Assembly: GCA_031213475.1 (NCBI GenBank)
Contig: JARUPZ010000019.1
Location: forward strand, 4,200,901 to 4,264,900
Direction of reading: 5' to 3'
Source: Nereocystis luetkeana
Lineage: Eukaryota > Sar > Phaeophyceae > Laminariales > Laminariaceae
DNA length: 64,000 nucleotides
Part shown: in pieces, positions 11,701 to 23,749 of the stretch
How positions within the stretch are numbered: the first letter of the stretch is position 1
Layout of the letters: each line of letters starts with the position of its first letter
Translations under genes and position numbers: made by a program
The notes under the pieces: model-generated
The model's database searches: none
Told to the model about the DNA's origin: nothing
Seen by the model: only the letters and a program-made list of their open reading frames with translations

Positions 11701-14700
11701 GATAGATGTAGCTCCACATTTTTTTTTGTTTTTTACATGATGAGGCGAGTCGACTCGACAGCTAGCTCGGATGTAACATAAGAGGAGTTCCATGTTGTTG
11801 TCTGGAGTCAACCACGCGTTCCCGTGCCAGCTGCGCCTATACCTTTAGAGACCAATCAACACAGAAAAACTGCGGGCACAAAATACCGTCGCTTTTACTG
11901 CCCAGCCTAACTGACTCGTAGGAGGTTTACCCTCGGCGATATTCTGGGCAAGCCGTGGTCACAGTCACATGTGTCGTCCCTTCCCCCCGATATGTACCTC
12001 TATTTTTTGTCGCGCATAGGGTTCAGCATTCCCGCTGCTCGTCGATTTTCATCGAATGTAGCTAACTCACGCTCTCGCGCTTTTCGCTAGTCAATTTTTC
12101 GTGCAAGAAAAAGGCCCTGCGAACATGCACTCGGCGAGGCTTGCACTCCCGAAATTGATCTTGATAGACGCGCGGATCACCTACCAAGCCACCGGGGACG
12201 CCGGCTTTCTAAGGTAATAAAGATCATTCGTTTGGTATGATATCAGGCAACAAAGAAAGGTCCTTGAGTCGTGGAGGAGGACATTCTGCGGATATGATAC
12301 ATGACCCTACTGCGGCTCTTCCGGTTGCTGATGTACCTGCGTGAGCTCAATGGTGTCCGCCTTTTCCTGGCTGACGAGCTGGGCGCAACCCGATACGTTG
12401 TTGTTGGGGACGTGGATGGTGTGGAGGATGAGGCTGCACGCTTTCTGGAACAACAAGAAACAGGGGGAGTTGAGGAAACAGCGAAGCGCCGTCGTGTAAG
12501 GGGTGAGTGCATAGTCACGTTTACGAAAAGCTCTTCTCTCTCTTGTCTCTCTGTTGTGTCTTTCTCTGTTGTTTCGCTTTCTCGTGTTGCTCCCTCTCTC
12601 TCCCACTCTCACCCCCCCCCCCCCCCCCCCCCTCCCTCGCTCTCTCTGTGTGTGCTTCTCTCGCTGTTCCACTCTCTCTCTCTGTGATTCTGCTTTAGCC
12701 CCCCCCCCCCCTTCCCTTTCTCGCCACCTTCCTCTTTCTGCGCTATGGACACAAGCAAAGGAAAAGACTGCCGCTTGCAACGCATATATATATATCAGCA
12801 AATTATACTGGTGCTACGGACGGTGGTCACGAAAAAACACTACCCACGAGCACCATGGACAACATTCTCCCCACCTTAACGCCCTCGCTCCCTCCCGCTA
12901 CGAGCACCGCCCTCTCCATCGTCCCGGGAAAGTACATCCCGCTTGTCGCGATTCGAACAACACACGAAGACTTGAGCTGGATCTGTTTTTTTGGTTCATC
13001 GAGTCGAGGGCGGGGGTTAAGGTTAATGGTCAAGGGAGGAGACCGGTCAGAGGAGGAAATCGGCCAAGAATTTACCATCAGCAGCAGCAGGAGGAGGAGG
13101 AGGAGAGGGAGGAGGGGGATGATGGGAAGGAGGAGAAACTGCTTGACATCTTAGTCAGACACGCGAGCGATGCCCAGGGGAAAGGGGAGATTTTAAATCG
13201 ATTGCTTATAGAGATGCTGTATACTCAAGCTAAGGGCCTATATACAAACATGATATATAGACGGCTTTTACTTACGGCACAGAGGAAGCATACGTATGTA
13301 TAGACGTGCGGCGGGCGTCATGATGCTCCCCCTGCGCCTGTATCCCGCGGAACCGTCATCAACGCATCGAGGCATGCACGAGCCGCTCCTCTGCATATGA
13401 TACACACACACACACAATTTTTAGAGTAGAACCACAAAAAAAAAATGGCTGCGGTATGTATATGGCTATAGACCGTACGGCACGCAACCGATCAGAAGTG
13501 CGTTTCGCTCATTGAGTTGACCACCAACGGTACCACCAACGGTACCACCAACTGTACCACCAACGGTACCACCAACGGTACCACCAACTGTACCACCAAC
13601 GGTACCACCAACGGTACCACCAACGGTAAGGACAAGGAACAGTACGACCAACGGTACGGAGAACGAACGGTAGCAGCCCCTTCTTTTTTCAGGCAACGAC
13701 TGAGGGGGGTGGTTCTGTCTAAACGTTGACACACGCGACGCTTTCTCGACTATAGCAAGAAATCGTGCGGTGGGAATTCCAGGGGTGGGTGAGGGCAAAG
13801 GGGGCGTACTCAATGTAATGCATGGCCGTAGGCGTGTTACCATAGACCCTCCGTGGGGCGGTAAAAGAGCCAAGCAGACGCCCTCGGTCAACCTGCTTCT
13901 GGTAGTGTCTGTTCTCGGTCGGGCGGAAGAATGGTATCGTGTGCGGCCCGGCCCAGGCATTGCTCTGGGCCATGAATGGCTCCCGCAAAAGACTCAAAAG
14001 CGGAGAGAGGGGTTGCACGAGCAAAAAACATGAACTGAAACTCTTAAATCTGAAACTAGAGACGGGTGGTAGGTGGAGATTCGAGATTATGGCGTCATGA
14101 TATATGCGGCGGGTGATGGTGGTGGCGGGTGGTGGATGGTGGAGAGAGAGAGAGAGATCAGTGGGTACCGTTCGTCCATGACGATTAAAGGAGAGGGGAG
14201 GGGGGGGGGGGGGGGGGCGGGGGGGGGTGAGTACGTGCGTTCGAGCCCAGCCTCAAGCATCGCTCGTTTTTGACCCATGCCTCCCGCACACACTTTCCCG
14301 ACACTGCTGTCGCTCAAAGGCCACCTATTTATGTACCAGTTACCAGGCAGCATACGTGGTGCGCATGTATAACACATGATACGATACTCACATCTTTAAT
14401 CGTCGCGCCTTTCTTGCCGATCAATATCCCTGCCAGGTAGCTGGGTACGAGGAACTTCACGGCCGATTCCGGAACTGCGCAAAGCGGGCAGCAAGCGAGC
14501 CCCGGAGACAGAACGAACGGGACGCAGGTAAGAAGGAAAAGGGGGAGGGAAAGGGAGGGGGAGGGGGAGGGGTGGGGGCAAGGCCACGTCAGATTCGTGA
14601 AGTTAAACAGCACGCAAGAAAGGTTGCCTAAAAGGGGGGAGGGGGGATCGCTAGGGCCTCAGTATTTCTGTTTTTGCCTTTTCTGTGCTCCGTGTGCGCA

Positions 14701-17700
14701 ACGGTTTTGGCAGCGCGGAGGGCGGCGATGCTTTCGCGTAACGGGCGAGACCAGTCCCAGTACCTCCGCAAGACAGTGGAGGAGGAAGGAGTTCTAGGCC
14801 GACACGGCCAGAGGGTGGTGGGGTGGCCGGCGGGCGCGGGGGACGGAGGAAGTTAACCTCAACTTTAAACGACATCGTGGCGGTAGAGGGAGGGGGGGGG
14901 GGGGGGGGGGGTGTGCTAGGGGAAGGGGGGAGGGGTGCACTCGATCACGAAACTGCCCGGGGTGTCGTAGATGTCGTTGCGGCTCCGCTACTACGTAAGG
15001 CTAATACGTGAGGCCCGCCCACCATGAATCCGTGGATCGGGTGGGTCAAATGTGCGGTGGGCAGGGAGTGATGCCGGTTCGGCGGGACTGTCACAATTAT
15101 TGCGTAATTGCATTCATTCGTGTATTGTAAATTGGTTGTATATACCGCATCTTCACAAATAGAATACGCACAATGGTCACATTTCGAGAAATCTGAGAAA
15201 ATTCTGAGAAAATTCTGAGGTGAGGTGATGGCAACATTTATTTATGTTACCACACCTTGGCGCGGGGCCGAGGCCCTCGGCCAGCTGAATCGACTCGGAT
15301 AGCGCATTGATCTCCGCTTTTCGAGTCGCGTTGGGCGGCGCCACGCCAAGAGACTCATTGTAGGCGACTTGGGCCTGTCTATCGCAGGGTTGTTTGCTGC
15401 GGACTCATCGATCAAAACCACCAAACTTCAAAAAGCACAGGCAAGCACCGGCAAGCACAGGCAAATAGTATATTGTTCAGGCGATGGGAAATTACCTGGT
15501 ACAATGTGTGAATTGAATTGAGTCTGTCCTGGTAAAAAAAAACTGAAAGGAAAGAATACGGAACAATCGCACACTCGACTCGTATATTTCATATAATTAC
15601 GATATGTATGTACGTAATAAATTAACCTTGCAGCTGCATTTTACCTGGCGCTTATATCATTGTATCTGTAATGATGTGATACTTGCTGTATGAACATACC
15701 AGGTACCAGGTATCGTATACCGAGTACGCGTGTGTGGTTGGTTGGTAAATAAAAAAACATGGCACGCTTTGTTTCGTGTCCCGCCCCAAGTTTCGTTTTC
15801 GTCGCCGACCGTCCTGCGCCCCAACCTCCGCCGCCCACCGGTCGGTGTGATATATCGTATAGCCAGAAGCTGTGTTATACAATACAATCAATAATAGACG
15901 GATAACCATTCATTGTGAGTGGTAAAATAACGCAACAGCGGCAGCAGCGGCAGCGCATTCCCTCTTGGGCATTTTTAGTCATACCGAGTACTGCTGTAGT
16001 ATAAAACGGGATTCTTGTCTAATAAGCTCTCAACTTATTATGCCGTCCGGGCGCGGGACGGGGTATACCAAAAAAAAATAACAATGGTTAACATTGGTTT
16101 CGTCCCGCCTGGCCATTAATAAAGTGACTTCATCATTCAGCCAGGTTAATAATAAGCGCTGGAAAAACATCTGATGGCTGTCTGTGGGGGATAAGAATTG
16201 TTCCTATATGACGTTGACAGAGTAATTCCTGTAGTATCATACAATGGCGAGTGCATGGATATAAAAAAGTGACGGCTTGGCCGACGAAAGAAGAGAGAAG
16301 ATTTCAGTGGAAATTAGGCTTTTTCCGCAGGAGAAAACTTCATGCGACTGAAGTATACTGGTTAAAAAGTGGCAAGTGTTGCGCTGTGTCCCACGTATCG
16401 CATGGATCATAGCTCTATTCCGCGGTGTTCTCTGTACCAGGTATAATAGTACACAAAACTGCAGACGAGCGAAAGAGTCTCGATAAGCTCGACTGACGCA
16501 GATGCTGCTGTAGATTCCGCGCACAGAGAGCTTTTTGCGAATGAATGACGAATATCTTTGCCACTTCGAGCACACCTATATTTATTTATGAAAATAAAAA
16601 ACAACAGCTACGATATTACTTGGCTTACTACAGCAGTATAACAGCTGTGAGATCCAGACATTATAAGAAGCGACGTTGAAACTACTGCTGTAACTGCTGC
16701 AGCACGTGGATACTTTTTGGCGCGCGTTGGGATCCAAGAACGACTGCTGCTGCAGACCATATGTCGCCATGTACCTGGTATACAAACACGAAGTTCAATA
16801 CGCAATACGCGCAGCGAAGCTTAAAAAAACGGAAGCCAATCCGAAGAAAAAAACGAAATGATCTGACTTCTCGGATCGGATCCTCCTTTCACCTCGCCCC
16901 CTCTCGGCGAGAAACAACAGCAAAGCAGCAGGTAATAATAGTGCTCTCACCGATATCTCCAGCAACGCGCCTTGGCAAGCGTGCGGTGGTACTCGGGTGC
17001 TCGGGCCGGGCGCAGCCGGCCTGCTGTCGCTTTTGATGAGGTTTTTGCTCGTCTCGTAGACACGACCGTTATTTACGGCCCGTTTTATACTGGTATTTTT
17101 TTAGATTTTGGATATACGAGCACGACACGTATGTACGTCATCAACACCAGTACTATTATTATACTCAATTTCCAACGAAGAACCGATCCCAACTTCCCAA
17201 CGAAGACAAGATCATCCACTCGCTTGCTCGACGCGGCCGGCAGGAGGCAGACAGGAGGCACGCCCTTTGGCCCGCGAGCGAGGGCTACAGTAGGCGAGGA
17301 GGATGTACTACTGGAAGTTTGTAGCAGCAAGCGAGCGGTAAACTGCTGCTGTAAAAATCGGATTTAGCAAGCAGCGTGCTGAGAAGAAAGAAGCCTTGCC
17401 TTGCCTTCCAAGGATCGAGACCACCACGGCGGTAGGCACTGACTACGTCGTACGAGTACTTGATTGAGCAGTAGTTTACTACTGCCTCTCTCTGCTCTGC
17501 TGGCATGAGTGTTTCCCACCTTGGCCAAAGCCCTGCTTGCTGTCGTTGCCGTGAGCATCCGTCTCCTCTACCGGCGCTGCTGTTGATGTCATGATTTCGC
17601 CATCCTGCTGCGTGCCGTCGCCTTCTTGCTGATGCTGCTGCTGATCATCCTGATCCTCCTGATCTGATGCTGCTACAGCAAGCACCACCACCTCCTCCTC

Positions 17701-17895
17701 CTCCTCCTCCTCCTCCTGCTGCTGCTCCTCGTCCTCCTCTTCCTCCTCCCCCTCCTTCTCCTGGTGCTGCTCCTCCTGCTCCTGCTGCTGGGGGTGCTTG
17801 TGGAACTGCTCTTGCTGCTCCTTCTGCTGCTGCTGTAGTGGGGACGACCCCTGGCCGTCGAGAAGGTGGTCTGCTTGCGCAACCTGTGCTGGCAT
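4090..17895 (-). CDS. Three-KH-domain RNA-binding protein (Nova/PCBP-like), seven exons
   Basis: I assembled this from splice sites: exons 17895-17520, 14474-14392, 12982-12875, 12444-12337, 8789-8619, 6527-4998 and 4149-4090. They total 2436 nt and encode 811 residues. All introns are GT-AG and phases match at each junction (first junction phase 1, the others phase 0). KH1 spans residues 131-201 with GKKG at 145-148, KH2 spans about 222-295 with GRKG at 239-242, and KH3 about 733-805 with GPGG at 748-751. These GxxG loops contact single-stranded RNA in the family. The N-terminus is Gln/Glu-rich. KH2 and KH3 are separated by a long linker that is Gln/His-rich at about 430-590. Three-KH proteins of this type bind pyrimidine-rich or YCAY-like RNA and act in splicing or mRNA stability; the exact role here is inferred. 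The introns (430-3547 bp) hold MITEs and microsatellites. The start codon is less certain than the body. Confidence 0.88.
4998..6527 (-). CDS. KH gene exon 6: end of KH2, Q/H-rich linker, most of KH3
   Basis: The acceptor is CCCGTCCAG. The 510 residues open with AVEMLVDRLLEEP (last KH2 helix). A Gly/Ala/Pro-rich part follows, then a Gln/His/Pro tract of about 160 residues, then Pro/Met-rich sequence, and KH3 starts at TTVTVGIPDNMIG and runs through GARIIVSQRDEFLPGTENR. The donor is ACTCAG|GTGAAT. The exon is unusually large because of the repeat-encoded linker. Confidence 0.92.
5607..6085. repeat. CAG/CAA repeat encoding the Q/H-rich linker
   Basis: On the plus strand this reads as interrupted (TTG)n, (CTG)n and GTGCTG runs; on the coding strand it is mostly Gln with His, Pro and Arg breaks. 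The longest near-pure stretch is TTG at about 5620-5673. All six frames stay open, so long antisense Leu, Ala or Cys frames here are artefacts. Confidence 0.95.
7836..7929. repeat. Cluster of seven CCATGG palindromes in a KH-gene intron
   Basis: CCATGG occurs at 7836, 7848, 7866, 7878, 7900, 7912 and 7924. Four of the six spacings are 12 bp, so this is probably a decayed 12-bp tandem repeat. It lies in intron 5 of the KH gene. Confidence 0.85.
8336..8565. mobile_element. Family A MITE, compound copy (A1)
   Basis: Two overlapping family A ends (TTACGGGGGG at 8336 and TTACGAGGGG at about 8352) and closing CCCCCGTAA ends at about 8467 and 8565 suggest a tandem or nested pair. Two TACCWGGTA motifs (8445 and 8511) interrupt otherwise conserved family sequence. 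Confidence 0.75.
8619..8789 (-). CDS. KH gene exon 5: KH2
   Basis: The acceptor follows a C-rich tract ending CCGCAG. The 57 residues begin RMLIPLTAGGLVIGRKG and end GKLTAANK. Joined to exon 4 they read IELTQ-RMLIPL, a normal KH first strand. The donor is AACAAG|GTGAGG. The minus strand upstream has a homopolymer A tract on the sense side near 8831-8848. Confidence 0.92.
9069..9193. mobile_element. Family A MITE (A2) with double CCWGG insertion
   Basis: It runs from TTGCGGGGGACC to GGTCCCCCGTGA. Where siblings read AATAGGACC, this copy reads AATACCAGGTACCTGGTAGGACC, so two 7-bp steps have been added at one TA (9089-9104). Confidence 0.9.
9458..9542. mobile_element. Family B hairpin MITE (B1)
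   Basis: It runs from TAGAACCGCAGTCCCG to its inverse CGGGACTGCGGTTCTA. The two arms pair almost completely around a short AT-rich centre. Confidence 0.9.
10056..10160. mobile_element. Family A MITE (A3)
   Basis: Full-length 105-bp copy flanked by TA on both sides (CTA before, TAC after). A partial family B arm (GGGAGTGCAGTCCCAC) lies just upstream at about 10031. Confidence 0.92.
10293..10397. mobile_element. Family A MITE (A4)
   Basis: Full-length copy in the same intron as A3, 132 bp away, with TA on both sides. It is very close to A3, so recent activity or gene conversion is likely. Confidence 0.92.
12337..12444 (-). CDS. KH gene exon 4: last helix of KH1 and linker into KH2
   Basis: The acceptor is TTCCAG. 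The 36 residues KACSLILHTIHV...SQEKADTIELTQ give the C-terminal KH1 helix and the first strand of KH2. The donor is ACGCAG|GTACAT. The opposite strand is also open here and looks protein-like, but its frames do not splice; I treat it as a shadow. Confidence 0.83.
12875..12982 (-). CDS. KH gene exon 3: second half of KH1
   Basis: The acceptor is AAAAACAG. The 36 residues run from IQLKSSCVVRIATSG to YFPGTMERAVLVAGG. The FPGT-ER pattern is the strand 2-3 signature of PCBP/Nova KH domains. The donor is GTTAAG|GTGGGG. A Ser-Ser-Cys replaces the more usual Gly before the second strand. Confidence 0.9.
13519..13629. repeat. 12-bp tandem repeat (ACCACCAACGGT)n
   Basis: There are nine units, some with the CTGT variant, forming a three-unit higher-order pattern (GGT, GGT, TGT). 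It lies in intron 2 of the KH gene. Confidence 0.93.
13803..13860 (-). mobile_element. Family C 3' fragment
   Basis: The minus-strand sense ends GGCCATGCATTA...GAGTAC followed by GCCCCC. This is the family C terminus with its C-rich tail, truncated at the 5' side. Confidence 0.65.
14392..14474 (-). CDS. KH gene exon 2: first half of KH1
   Basis: A pyrimidine-rich acceptor ends GCGCAG before the exon. The translation is VPESAVKFLVPSYLAG followed by ILIGKKGATIKD, the strand, helix and GxxG loop that open a KH domain. The donor is AAAGAT|GTGAGT, phase 0. Confidence 0.9.
17520..17895 (-). CDS. KH gene exon 1: start and Q/E-rich N-terminus
   Basis: It begins with ATG at 17895 (MPAQVAQADHLL) and has G at position -3. 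It encodes 125 residues rich in Gln, Glu and Asp. It ends CCAAG|GTGGG in phase 1, which matches the phase-1 start of exon 2. The A of the ATG is also the last base of a TACCAGGTA motif on the minus strand. An unseen upstream exon is possible. Confidence 0.7.
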
Positions 17896-20082
17896 ACCTG
17901 GTAGTTTTACTTTCGTTCGTTGACCTGTCTCGCCAAGACAAGAAAGCAGAATGTGTGTGAGCGGAGAGGGCGAGAGACAGAAACCAATCTCGAGTTCTAC
18001 GATAGATGAAATAAAAAAGCTGCGCTTGGACCCGGTACAGGGAAGAACCGAATATAAGAATAATTCCCAGTGATGACTTTAAGAAAAACAAGCAAAATAT
18101 AATGAAAAGAGAACTTTCTTTGAGAAAACGCCTCCCATGTGTTTCTCAAAATGAACTCCGGCGGCCCATCGGGTATTATCTTGCCGAGTGCGGCTCTTGC
18201 GCCTCCTCGCGTCGAACGCTGTACCTACTATATGCAGCGCACGGTGCTGCTGTAACCCCGTAAAATAATAATGGTCACGCACACACCTCGCAAGGAAGAG
18301 GTTTCACTGGAGGTGGAGGCCGTGCAGCTGGAGGTGAGGGATGATTGGATTGCTCTGTACCAGGTATGTAAGAGAAATAAAGAGACTCGGTACTCCACAG
18401 AGCGACCTGGCAGCCCGGCTGCAACATCCTCTCTTTCCATAGACTGGTCATGGTGGCCGAGACTTGTCCTCGTGCACCTAGCCTGAAGCGATCATTGGCG
18501 TGCTGCTGGTCTGGTTTAGTGTCGCCCGCCTTCATTGCATGGCGATAGCTGACCTATACCGCCTGTGTACGTAGTGGTATGGCAATCGGACTTTCCGCTG
18601 AACATCAAATCAACCCCCCGCGTTTTTGTCTTTGTTATAATACAGTATATTCTACTTCGAGTAAGGAATGCCTACTGTAGTACCACTGTTGTGTCCCTAA
18701 ATATAATATCCGTTTATATATAATTTTAGTATAAAAAGGGTTTCTATATTATGGGGTAGAGTAGCATATTGCAGTGGATACACTGCACAATAATCAGTAC
18801 CAGGTACATCATAGCACCAGCTACTGCTGTACTGTCTGTATTAATAGTACCAGGGACGAGTACGAGTACCTGTAGGAGTTTAGCCCACTGCTAAAGCCAG
18901 GAATACACACTCTACGTAACGTTCGCATCGATTTCTATGTAAACGTTTATACATACACTGCTGCTGCTGTTGTGTCGGCGTTGGGAGTATCGAAAGAGTC
19001 GGTGAACGCTGACTCGTTTTTGAAGCAATCGTTTTGCGGGAATAGACTCGTAATAATATGAGTATACTTCGTGCTGACAGCAGCAGCAGCAGCAGCCAAC
19101 AGCAGCAGCAGTCTTCCGAAATCATTTTAGCGTACGTTCGTGGCAGGTGGTTCTGTTTTAGAACCTGTTTTTGCTTTTTTTGTGGTTTCTGCCCAAAACT
19201 GAACACTTTGTCGTAGATTCTTGGTATTCCGTCGAACTTCTGCCATATTTGACTTTTGGTGACGTATTGCACTACTTGAATTTGTTCTGTCTCAAGAAGT
19301 TCAACCCACGTGTTTCACTTCACTTCATCACGGGTGGGGTAGATGGGGTTTTTGAAACAGCCTCCGCACAGCCTCAGACCACAGCTCGGGCGAGTTCTTC
19401 GACAAAGTTTGCGGCATATACGTGCATCGCGCCCTGGCCACAAATGCCACAAGGTGCGCTTCCTTTTTTTGGCCTTTTTCCGGCAGCTATTCGGAACGAT
19501 ATCGGCGAGCACAACAGCATTGTCGACTGTTGCCTAGTGTAGCTTGCTTGGCATGCCTTTCGTCGGTGCTCGTACATAGCGTTCGTAGCAATCGTCGTGT
19601 GGTATCGTCGTGTGGTGTGTGGTATCTGTTATCACCAGCAGTAGTAGTGGGAAGTCATATCGTGATGCTACAAGTATAGCTTGGATCAGCAGAGATACCA
19701 CGGAAGTACGAGAGAGAGAGAGTGTATGATACCCCGTACCTAGTATTATTGATGGTACATGGCATCAGATGGCATTGTAAACTACAAATGCCCCCTCCAG
19801 GTGTTGAATAAAAATGGGTGTCTCCTCGAGTTATAACCGCGCAGCACAAAAAAAGTTACCAGGTTCGCATGCTATCCCTGTTATACAATGTGTATGTGCC
19901 ACTATACGAATAATACCACGCTGCTGATGTGGCGGTGCTACGATATGTACGTATGATACTTATATTAATACCAGGTTACGTCTGTTTTGTGTTTTCAGCG
20001 TGCGCACCACAAACTGCTGCTACTTGTGTTAATGGCCGAAATGTAGCCAGAGGTTCAAAATATCGAAGCGTTTTTCGTACTT

Positions 20083-20137
20083 TACGGTCGTTCGATCGCT
20101 CGACCGTTCGGTCGTTTGATCGCTCGACCGTTCGAGG
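20083..20137. repeat. Short tandem repeat around CGACCGTTCG
   Basis: GGTCGTTCGATCGCTCGACC is followed by a near copy GGTCGTTTGATCGCTCGACC. The unit is about 28 bp and can fold on itself. Confidence 0.8.
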
Positions 20138-21738
20138 ACAACCGACCTCCAAACCCAAAAACTGCGCCGAGTTTGGGCCTTTTTTTTTAACAACTGCTCC
20201 TCCTTTGGTAAGTACTCGTGCAGCAGCAGTAGACTCGTAGACCTGCACCATACATACTCGTTGAGCCGCTGCTTCAAACAAGCTTTTCAACGAGCACTAG
20301 GAGTACCCCTACACATACAAACAAACGTGCATACGATACAACTTGCACCAGCACTGCACATACCAGGTACCAGGTACGCACCACGTACCAGGTAGACATA
20401 CGTATTGAAGTATCTAATGTTTCTCGTGCTTCGTAGGCAGCGGCGCCATTTTTCTGTTGAAAAACGGCGTCCCCTCCCGCGGCGACACCTACACTCATAC
20501 GAACGGACACCCTATTTTGCTCCACACCCGTGCCGCACGGGAAATTTCGTCGACCAGGATCGCCTTAGGCTACCCCCTCCCCTACCTTCCTTATCACGAG
20601 GAAAGCTGAGTTTCCGCGCCTGCAATCAGGACGAGTACGCATCCAGTCTGCATCGCTCACTACATCCAAATGACGTACCACTCTTTCCCTAAATATAACA
20701 ACCATTTCTATACTAATAATCAACGAAAACGGTCCCTATATTTAGGTACACAGCGGTAGTCCTCACCTGTAGTACCAGGTACAGGCAAGGTGCCTTACGC
20801 TACCATACACACGATAGATCATCAGTGCTCAGTGCTCGGGGCACTCGTCATGAATGATGTCACCAGCAGGGTACTAAAACTTACTAGGTCACTTGTATAA
20901 ACTTACTTGTTTTGTATGCCTTGAATATCTCGCGCGGCGCGTATGACTGTGGGTGGGTGAGTCGGTGGGTGAAGGTAGCATATACACCACTTCCTAAACC
21001 AATCAGACCCGATCAACCAGTGTTGGATAGATGACCCCCCTTCCTGTGTGTCAACCATCTTCTCGAACATATGTCAACGTCTGCTGAATTGGAGTGGTGG
21101 GGTGGATGTCATGACGTAGTGGTGTCTTAAGACGTCTCGAGACGCGCCACCCCCCCCCCCCCCCCACCTCCTCGTAGATCCGCGCGGGACGAAATAAACA
21201 AAATTTTAGCGAATCGAACCTGGGAGAGGAAGGATCGGACGGAAGGTCAGAGGATCAGAGAGTTCCACACGCAAAGGGGTCAAATATGTGCCATTATGGA
21301 CGCAAATATAAGGACCGTTGGGTCTTGATATCTATATAGAAACGATCCTTACATTTACGGCCAGAGTGGTATCTTTACATTGAAAAATTATGTATAGAGC
21401 CTCATGTCGGGGGTGGAGATATACCTACAATATGAATCGCTATCGGAAGTATTTTACGGGGGTGACGGAAACTACGGTGTGTGTGTGTTCTTCACATTAA
21501 ACCGTTCTTTCTACGGTGCGTGAAAGCGGTACGTACGAGTCACGGACCGCCCCTGGTTGTGCTGTAAAAAAGAGCGGTTCAGCGGTCAAAGGCGCGGACC
21601 CTGGGCCTACTGGCCTGCTGGGTGCTGGGTGTGCCGTTGAACGGAAAGCCAAGAGATTCGTTGGTGGAGAGCACAGGCCCTCGGGAAGTGCTGGGTGCCG
21701 TTGGATGGAAAGAAGGGTTCAGCGGGTGAGAGACGACG

Positions 21739-21793
21739 CACGCACGCAAGCACGCACGCAAGCACGCACGCAAGCACGCACGCAAGCACGCGG
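21739..21793. repeat. 12-bp tandem repeat (ACGCACGCAAGC)n
   Basis: Four to five units in direct array, in frame with nothing supported. Confidence 0.9.
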
Positions 21794-23749
21794 TCTTGAA
21801 GTCCTCCGTACACACACCCTTTCACGAGCGAGCGGAGGGCACAAGTATGTATCATATCAGTACGTATACCACTAGAAGTGTTTTTGGATGATGATTGATA
21901 CTCCGGTTACTGTCGTATATTGGGAGCGCTCTTGATGCTGTACTCCTGTGCAAAGACTCTAGCCTACCTATTAGGTAGTGTTCGCGCTGTCGCTAACCGC
22001 GTTGCTGCAATGGTTTCACGTGTTGCACCTTGAAGGCGAAGGCGAGGGTGATATAGGACCGTGAATACCCAGCACGGGCGGGTGTTTTTTTTTTAGAGGA
22101 CCAGTCTTTTGTACCCCTGTGCGTGTTGGGCCTTGCCTGAAGAATCAACTCTTGGCAGGCGCTGTAACTACTACTGCTGTGATGCAAAGAAATAACTCAG
22201 TTGAGTCATCCATTGTGTTCCGCAAGCTGTTTGCCTCCCCATATTGTACCAGGTAGTTTTATCACACACACAAAAAGAAAAAAAAAATCGAAGACGGCAC
22301 AGGCACAGACTTGAAAAAGAGACCGTCCTCCGCGTCGCTCCTTGGCGTCGGGCGTACCGACGTCGCTGCTTCGCCAGAGCCGCGCTTCGCGGCAGCTCCA
22401 AGACGCGCTGCCTTTTCAAACAGGTATATAGTGCACCGTACGCGCTCCCTACTGTAGACAAGACCTTTGGCGCCTTTAGCAGCAAAAGACGGGAGGGACG
22501 GGAGGGGTAGTTGCCGATCCCGACCACACACATCGACAGAGCGTTGCAAGAACGAACAGCAGTCCAACGTCTGCTTGCTCATGATGTGACACTTTCAAAG
22601 ATCGCTCGACCCACTCACTCACCCACCCACGCACCCACCCTATCACGTACTCACCCACCCAACTCTAACCCGCTGTCGTTTCGTTCCGTACCATGTCGCA
22701 TGCCAATGCGCGCGCACACGTCTATGCCTACTCCGGAGGTCGATAGTGAGGAGAACCCACCGTGGACCCCAAAAGACCACATATACTCCCATATTTTTTC
22801 GTGCCATATTTCGGTTCTGATTACCGCTGTGATGTGTTCCCTCATACTTTCCAGGTATACATCATATTATTCATACGTAGTACCAGTATATATGATCGTT
22901 TTTGAGTTGTTGTTTCTTCCCTTGCCGGCAAAAACGGCGGACAGCCTTTTTTTTATACGGTAAGTTTTTGCTTTTCGTGTACTACGATATTAATAGAAGT
23001 ACAGTATTCAATAGCATCCGTTGTTTGCTGTGCTCGGTAACCCGTTCGGGATTGTGCTCCTCCCGCTGTGGTGGGCAAAGCACTTGGAATTAGAGTAGTA
23101 GCTTGGTCTGTGTACGGCGGTGCGGTGCCAACAAGGGCGAAAGACGATCGATTGCGGCCTACGATACCACGTGAGGGTTGTGCACGTTGACGCACGACAG
23201 AGACGGCTTACAGCACTCGTGTTATCATGGCTCTGCGCTGTCCTTGAAGTTCAAGTCGGACCCCGTCGCTCGAATGCGCCTCCTGCAGGGTGTCTGCCCT
23301 CCCGCGTACCTTGGGGGTGCAGTGAGTGTGCCCTGTGGGCGTTGGTGGTTGCTCTCGTTGGCATGTCTGGGTCGGGATGCGATTTTCCAGCGCTGCGACG
23401 GGTGCTTGAATTCTCCGGCCGTTTGCCTGTACGGTATAAGCCCTGCTTGCACTCTGTACGGGGCCCTCCCTGTTTTGGGTCAAGTTGATGTTTGTCTACA
23501 ACAGTGTTAATAAATAGTAGACTATTAATACCAGTAGAATAGAACAATGATGCTGAAACTGCGTACCGTTTTTTCTGTGTATGTGCGATGCCATTTGTCG
23601 CGATTCAAAACAGAAGATAAATATTAATACTATTAATACTACTGTAATACCAACTGCTATCAGCGATAGAGCTGTGGATGCACGCTGATAGTGAATATTT
23701 CCGGGTTTTTGGCCGTGATGCCTCAAGTCGACCACCGAACCCCAACCTT

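Noticed and set aside
12301..12687. A plus-strand open frame with a protein-like stretch (VRLFLADELGATRYVVVGDV)
   Set aside because: It lies opposite KH-gene exon 4. The minus-strand reading splices in phase and completes KH1, while the plus frame has no phase-matched upstream exon.
12554..13303. Plus-strand frame with a charged end (EEKLLDILVRHASDAQGKGE)
   Set aside because: It can be joined on paper to the frame above, but that partner is a shadow, it overlaps KH exon 3 on the other strand, and the charged part starts in a CAG/GAG repeat. Left unannotated; a transcript would change my mind.
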